Assembly: GCF_002872335.1 (NCBI RefSeq)
Contig: NZ_NJAG01000007.1
Location: 186,001-250,000 of the forward strand
From: Siphonobacter sp. BAB-5405
GTDB lineage: Bacteria; Bacteroidota; Bacteroidia; Cytophagales; Spirosomataceae
Length of the DNA stretch: 64,000 bases
Reading direction: 5' to 3'
Of the stretch, positions 59,835 to 64,000 are shown one piece after another. The position numbers were made by a program, and so were the translations under genes. Position 1 is the first letter of the stretch; each line of letters begins with the position of its first letter. The notes beneath the pieces were generated by a model. The model worked only from the letters and a program-made list of their open reading frames with translations, was not told where the DNA came from and made no database searches.

Positions 59835-60869
59835 ATGAATCACGTCTCTAGACTTATCACCACCGCCCTGCTGCTTACGGGTACGTATGCTTCAGGCCAG
59901 AAATTGATTGAATTAAAGTCCAACGAAAAGGCTAACAAAATAGATGTAGTCGTGGACGGCAAACCTTTTACCAGTTATTTCTACCCCGGCGAGGCGGTAC
60001 TAAAAAAAGCGGTATTGTATCCTGTATACTCGCCCCAGGGCAATCTGATTACCCGGGGCTGGCCGCTGGATCCCCGGCCGGGCGAACGGGTAGACCATCC
60101 GCACCACGTGGGTGTCTGGTTCAACTACGAGGACGTCAACGGTTACGATTACTGGAACAATTCCAACACGCCGCCCAACCCGAATGCCAAATATGGTACC
60201 ATACGTCATACGGGCATTAAATCCAAAAAGGACGGCAAACGGGCCGAGTTAACGGTAACCGCCGATTGGGTGGAAGACAATGGTAAAGGCAAAAAAGTAC
60301 TACAGGAAACAACTACTTATTTCTTTACGGCTTCGGACAAACAACGCATCATCGATCGCATCACGGTATTGAAAGCCGTGGAAGATGCCCAATTCAAAGA
60401 TGTTAAAGATGGTATGTTTGCCATCCGGGTAGCCCGGCAACTGGAACTTCCCTCGACGAAAGCCGAAAAGTATACGGATGCCAACGGTGTTGTAACTGCG
60501 GTTCCCAAACTTGACAATACCGGAGTAACCGGCAATTATCGTTCGAGCGAGGGCGTAGAAGGAGCCAAAGTCTGGAGTACCCGCGGTCGCTGGATGAATT
60601 TGACGGGAAAGATTGGTAAAGAAGATGTTTCCATTGTCCTGATCGATCACCCGAAAAACGTAAGCTATCCGACCTACTGGCATGCCCGCGATTACGGCCT
60701 GTTTGCTCTGAATCCCCTAGGTGAAAAGGTCTTTACCGAAGGAAAGAAAGAGCTGAATTATCAACTCAAGAAAGGTCAATCCGTTGTCTTTCGCTATCGC
60801 ATGGTGATTACTTCGGGTAAACCCACGGATGCCGAACTGAATAAACTGGCGGACGCGTTTGCGAAATAA
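59835..60869 (+). CDS. DUF6807 (PmoA-like) secreted protein
   Basis: 344 residues. Signal peptide (LITTALLLTGTYASGQ). The DHPHHVGVWFNYEDVNGYDYWNN block with a His cluster and the later IDHPKNVSYPTYWHARDYGLFALNP are diagnostic of DUF6807. The family is common in sugar-degrading Bacteroidota gene sets; biochemistry is not known. Single gene with terminator. Confidence 0.8.
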   Translation: MNHVSRLITTALLLTGTYASGQKLIELKSNEKANKIDVVVDGKPFTSYFYPGEAVLKKAVLYPVYSPQGNLITRGWPLDPRPGERVDHPHHVGVWFNYEDVNGYDYWNNSNTPPNPNAKYGTIRHTGIKSKKDGKRAELTVTADWVEDNGKGKKVLQETTTYFFTASDKQRIIDRITVLKAVEDAQFKDVKDGMFAIRVARQLELPSTKAEKYTDANGVVTAVPKLDNTGVTGNYRSSEGVEGAKVWSTRGRWMNLTGKIGKEDVSIVLIDHPKNVSYPTYWHARDYGLFALNPLGEKVFTEGKKELNYQLKKGQSVVFRYRMVITSGKPTDAELNKLADAFAK

Positions 60870-60894
60870 ACTTTTGCAGGCTCTCCCGATATGA

Positions 60895-60924
60895 AAAACC
60901 GTAAGGCTTCTGCTTTACGGTTTT
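60895..60924 (+). terminator. Terminator after the DUF6807 gene
   Basis: AAAACCGTAA / TTACGGTTTT stem, 10-base loop, T run. Confidence 0.85.
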
Positions 60925-60972
60925 CGCTTTTTATAGATTTTTGCTTTCACGAAATTTTTAGTGACCCGATCC

Positions 60973-61479
60973 ATGAAACAAGTCCTTATTTTAGTGGGCG
61001 TCAGCGGAAGCGGGAAATCGACCTGGGCCAAAGAATTCTGTCAGAATGAAACGAACTGGTTACGGATCAGTCGGGATGAACTTCGCCGCAGTTTGATCCC
61101 CGTATCCCTGGGAGCCTACTGGCACTGGCCCAAAGAAGATCAGGACCGGATTGAGCGGCTGGTCGATCGACTACATACGCGGTTGTTGCTGGATGCCTTA
61201 CGCGATGGCTGGCAAGTCATCATGGACAATACACATTTGAAAAAGGCTTATTTCGACACGTACAAAACCTTGTTATTGCGTAACGTCCCGGCCTTTGAGA
61301 TGCAATATAAACTGTTTGATCCACCCCTGGAAGTTTGTCAGGAACGAGATCACCTACGACCCGACTCCGTGGGAGCCAATGCCATTGCTCATCAGTATGC
61401 CTTCCTGCAGGAGTTAAAAACTACTTTTGATTTTAAACCTTTCACCTGGCCTGCTGCCAGCCCTAACCTAGTAATTTGA
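60973..61479 (+). CDS. P-loop kinase-like ATPase
   Basis: 168 residues from 60973. Walker A GVSGSGKST at 8-16, then ISRDELRR, VIMDNTHLKKAYFDTYK and a C-terminal PPLEVCQERDHLRPDSVGANAI. This matches the polynucleotide-kinase / AAA_33 group that phosphorylates nucleic-acid ends or small molecules. One base before mgsA. Confidence 0.85.
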   Translation: MKQVLILVGVSGSGKSTWAKEFCQNETNWLRISRDELRRSLIPVSLGAYWHWPKEDQDRIERLVDRLHTRLLLDALRDGWQVIMDNTHLKKAYFDTYKTLLLRNVPAFEMQYKLFDPPLEVCQERDHLRPDSVGANAIAHQYAFLQELKTTFDFKPFTWPAASPNLVI

Positions 61480-61480
61480 A

Positions 61481-61945
61481 ATGCCAAACCGACACCTTAC
61501 CCCCCATAAACGCATTGCCCTGGTGGCTCACGACCATAAAAAGGCTGAAATCTTAGACTGGGCGATTAAAAACCGTGATTTTTTAAGTCAACACCAGCTT
61601 TTTGCAACGGGTACTACGGGCCGGCTTTTGGAAGAGACCTTGAAGGTCCCGATTATCAAACTGCTTTCGGGTCCGCTGGGAGGTGATCAGCAGATTGGAG
61701 CCATGATTGCCGAGGAAAAAATTGATGCAATTATTTTCTTCTGGGACCCTATGGAATCACAGCCGCACGACCCGGATGTGAAAGCTCTTTTACGATTGGC
61801 CGTCGTGTGGAACATTCCCATGGCCTGTAACCGGGCTACCGCCGATTTTCTGCTAACTTCTCCCTTCATGCATCAGGAGTACGAATCGCAGTTGACCGAC
61901 TACAGTACGTATTTAAAACGGCAGGTTCGGGAAAACCTGACCTAA
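61481..61945 (+). CDS. mgsA: Methylglyoxal synthase
   Basis: 154 residues. Signature IALVAHDHKK, GTTG with Asp (TGTTGRLLEET), GGDQQIG, FFWDPMESQPHDPDVKALLRL and VVWNIPMACNRATADFLL. It converts dihydroxyacetone phosphate to methylglyoxal, easing sugar-phosphate stress. Follows the kinase with one base between, so they share a transcript. Confidence 0.96.
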   Translation: MPNRHLTPHKRIALVAHDHKKAEILDWAIKNRDFLSQHQLFATGTTGRLLEETLKVPIIKLLSGPLGGDQQIGAMIAEEKIDAIIFFWDPMESQPHDPDVKALLRLAVVWNIPMACNRATADFLLTSPFMHQEYESQLTDYSTYLKRQVRENLT

Positions 61946-61970
61946 GTACTGACTTTAAGATGCCTTCGTT

Positions 61971-62016
61971 GTACAAGAAAAAGCCCCATCCGAATGGATG
62001 AGGCTTTTTCTTGTAC
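61971..62016. terminator. Bidirectional terminator
   Basis: GTACAAGAAAAAGCC and its complement around a CCATCC...GGATG inner stem; convergent genes end on both sides. Confidence 0.92.
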
Positions 62017-62025
62017 TCGTATGAG

Positions 62026-63195
62026 TTAAGCCAATACTTCGGTTTTTGCTACACTTTTCTGACGGAAATACATCATCACGGCCATCAGGAAGCCCGTAAA
62101 GGCCAGCATCGCTCCTACCCACTGCGGCGAAGTATAACCCAGACCCGCAGCAATGGGAAGGCCACCCAGATACGCACCCAAAGCATTACCAATATTAAAG
62201 CCCGCCTGACTAACCGACGAAGCCAGCATTTCGGAACCGTTGGCGGCCCGAATCATTAGAATCTGGATGGGTGCTCCAAGCGTAAACGAAATGGCTCCCG
62301 TTACGAAGGTCATGACCAGTAATGGTATTTTGAAGGGAGCTACGAAGGATACCACGATCAAACAAACCACCATTAAGGATAAGAATAAAGCCGTAGCTTT
62401 GATCGGTGAAATGGAATCGGCAGCCATCCCGGAGATGAGATTTCCTACGGCCATTCCAACGCCCGCCAGTACTAAAATCCAGGTAATCTGATCGCTTCTG
62501 AAACCGCCCACTTCCGTCAATAACGGAGCGATATAGCTAAACCAGGCAAACAGTCCGCCCGTACCAATTGCCGTAATACCGAGAATTAGCCAGGGTTCAA
62601 CCCGGGTAAACAGTTTCAGATCTTTCAGGATACTAGACTCACTGACGGGTGGCATAGCCGGCAGTAACTGTTGAATACTCAGGACCGTAATCAGTCCAAC
62701 GACCGCGATAATCAGGAAGGTAATCCGCCAGCTCATGGTATGGCCAATGTACGTACCCAGCGGCACGCCAATGATATTGGCAATGGTCAGTCCGGCAAAC
62801 ATCATGGAAATCGCTTGAGCTTGTTTTCCCGGCGTAGCCAGTCGACTCGCCACTACGGCACCTACGCCAAAAAAGGCTCCGTGCGGTAGACCCGAAAGTA
62901 AACGGGTCAGCATCATGATTTCGTAATTTGGGGCAAAGGCTGACAAGGCATTACAGAAGGTAAACATAGCCATCAAGCCCAACAGGATCTTTTTGGGCGG
63001 GTAATTGCCCGCGATGCCTACCAGCAAGGGAGCTCCCAGTACGACACCCAGGGCATACGCCGAAATCAGGTGCCCGGCTACGGGAATGGAAATGTTAAGC
63101 GTACGGGAAATATCCGGTAAAATTCCCATCATGACGAACTCGGTCATTCCGATCCCAAAGCCGCCTACGGTGAGTGAAAACAAACTTTTTTTCAT
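62026..63195 (-). CDS. MFS exporter (AraJ/arabinose-efflux type)
   Basis: 389 residues, twelve membrane segments. Typical start (FSLTVGGFGIGMTEFVMMGILPDI), loops such as GVGAVVASRLATPGKQAQAISMMFAGLTIANIIGVPLGTYIGH. Exports sugars or drugs; substrate unknown. Follows doxX by 47 bases on the same strand. Confidence 0.92.
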   Translation of the reverse strand: MKKSLFSLTVGGFGIGMTEFVMMGILPDISRTLNISIPVAGHLISAYALGVVLGAPLLVGIAGNYPPKKILLGLMAMFTFCNALSAFAPNYEIMMLTRLLSGLPHGAFFGVGAVVASRLATPGKQAQAISMMFAGLTIANIIGVPLGTYIGHTMSWRITFLIIAVVGLITVLSIQQLLPAMPPVSESSILKDLKLFTRVEPWLILGITAIGTGGLFAWFSYIAPLLTEVGGFRSDQITWILVLAGVGMAVGNLISGMAADSISPIKATALFLSLMVVCLIVVSFVAPFKIPLLVMTFVTGAISFTLGAPIQILMIRAANGSEMLASSVSQAGFNIGNALGAYLGGLPIAAGLGYTSPQWVGAMLAFTGFLMAVMMYFRQKSVAKTEVLA

Positions 63196-63242
63196 AAAAT
63201 TTTCAAAAGGGAATACGAACCAACGTATACAATGGGGAACTA

Positions 63243-63638
63243 TTAGCGTAGTCGTTTGTCGACCGCATAAGCATTATGCGTATCCACAAAAACCAGCAAA
63301 GTACAGCAATACGCCGCGTGAATGAGCTGGCTGGGAATGGCCCCCCAGTCTTCAATCATCGACGAACCGAAAATCAATAAAATCATCACTACCGCACCTG
63401 CCACTAAAGCCTGACGCGTCATCCAGCCGATCAACAGCAACACTCCTACCAGCAACTCAGCCACTGGCAACGCGTAACTAAAGGGCAGCACCAGTACTTC
63501 GGGTAACATGGAATCTTTAAATTTCCCCAGCATCCAGGCACTGAAACCGTTTAATTTAGGTATTCGTACCAATCCATGGCCCAGCATACTCATGGCCAGG
63601 GCCAGACGAGCCAGTATAAAAGCAAGGGTCTGATTCAT
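63243..63638 (-). CDS. DoxX-family membrane protein
   Basis: 131 residues with four membrane segments and the DoxX opening ILARLALAMSMLGHGLVRIPKL. Related proteins act with thiol or quinone redox. Probably one operon with the MFS gene. Confidence 0.85.
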   Translation of the reverse strand: MNQTLAFILARLALAMSMLGHGLVRIPKLNGFSAWMLGKFKDSMLPEVLVLPFSYALPVAELLVGVLLLIGWMTRQALVAGAVVMILLIFGSSMIEDWGAIPSQLIHAAYCCTLLVFVDTHNAYAVDKRLR

Positions 63639-63860
63639 AGATAGAAACAGTCAGTAGGATAGATTGATCATTACGATACAAAGTTCAGTAAATGATTCCA
63701 GTTAAATTAAAAAAGTACAAAAAACGTTTCCAATTCTATAAATATTCTAATTAATTGGTTCGTCAATGCAATTGACTTCAATTGGAATTAAAATAAGGCA
63801 GGTGTACGAACACATTCATTCTTGTTTTCAGGCACGTTCGGTTCATTAATTTTTTCTGTC

Positions 63861-64000
63861 ATGTCATTTTCTCGCGTACAGGATAGCCATCATCCTCAGT
63901 TTTTACAAATCTGGAAGTTGCTGGAAACGGCCTTCCATCCGGGCGAACGTCGCTCGCTGGCGTCCCTGAAACAAGTCGTACTAGAAGAGCAAATGCACTT
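63861..64000 (+). CDS. GNAT-like acetyltransferase, N-terminal part only
   Basis: Frame MSFSRVQDSHHPQFLQIW... continuing past the edge. The LLETAFHPGERRSLASLKQVV segment is like the first helices of a GNAT domain. Only 46 residues are visible, so the family is a suggestion. Confidence 0.5.
   Translation, partial: MSFSRVQDSHHPQFLQIWKLLETAFHPGERRSLASLKQVVLEEQMH

Overview
The window looks like part of a Bacteroidota chromosome, probably a Cytophagales member near Spirosoma or Siphonobacter. The support is a fused MurF–alanine racemase, a PorT-type outer-membrane barrel, a THUMP-like methyltransferase, a DUF6807 protein, promoters of the TAnnTTTG type, and the general lack of Shine-Dalgarno sequences. 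No species can be named from sequence reading alone.

Bases 1 to about 25.6 kb are the right-hand part of a tailed-phage prophage. Nearly every gene is on the minus strand, and many are coupled by ATGA or TAATG overlaps. Reading from right to left there is: a divergent HTH repressor and early promoter (25.0-25.5 kb); small early genes, a replication-initiator-like protein and a malformed tRNA-like gene (24.9-20.3 kb); several very short ORFs, each behind a GC-rich hairpin, with two plus-strand small-RNA candidates (20.3-17.8 kb); an amidoligase with a small partner; a RES-domain gene boxed in by two terminators (16.5-15.5 kb); then a beta-helix protein, overlapping spanin-like genes, terminase small and large subunits, a baseplate/fibre gene that needs a -1 frameshift, a long Ala/Ser-rich tail fibre, the portal, a lysin and a DUF5977 virion protein that runs off the left edge. 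Integrase, major capsid, tape measure and the left attachment site are not in the window.

From about 26.06 kb the DNA is ordinary chromosome with short transcription units separated by strong hairpin terminators. Stress and envelope functions dominate: YflT-like stress protein, a Tat-exported Gfo/Idh/MocA oxidoreductase, a DUF892 ferritin-like protein, a MarR–TolC–adaptor–RND efflux operon, a GH130/GT4 glycan pair, a stress-type SDR, a divergent photolyase, Hsp20, YebC, MsrB, CorA, MurF-Alr, an MHS transporter, a TPR histidine kinase with a LytTR regulator, a DUF6807 protein, a kinase-like P-loop ATPase, methylglyoxal synthase, an AraJ-like MFS exporter, DoxX and the start of a GNAT protein.

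The best candidates for something new are the terminator-insulated AT-rich RES gene with the upstream HTH-amidoligase and 76-residue partner; the two prophage small RNAs; the tRNA-like gene with an over-long anticodon arm; the A7 frameshift; and the start codon buried in a 16-bp hairpin at 7.6 kb.
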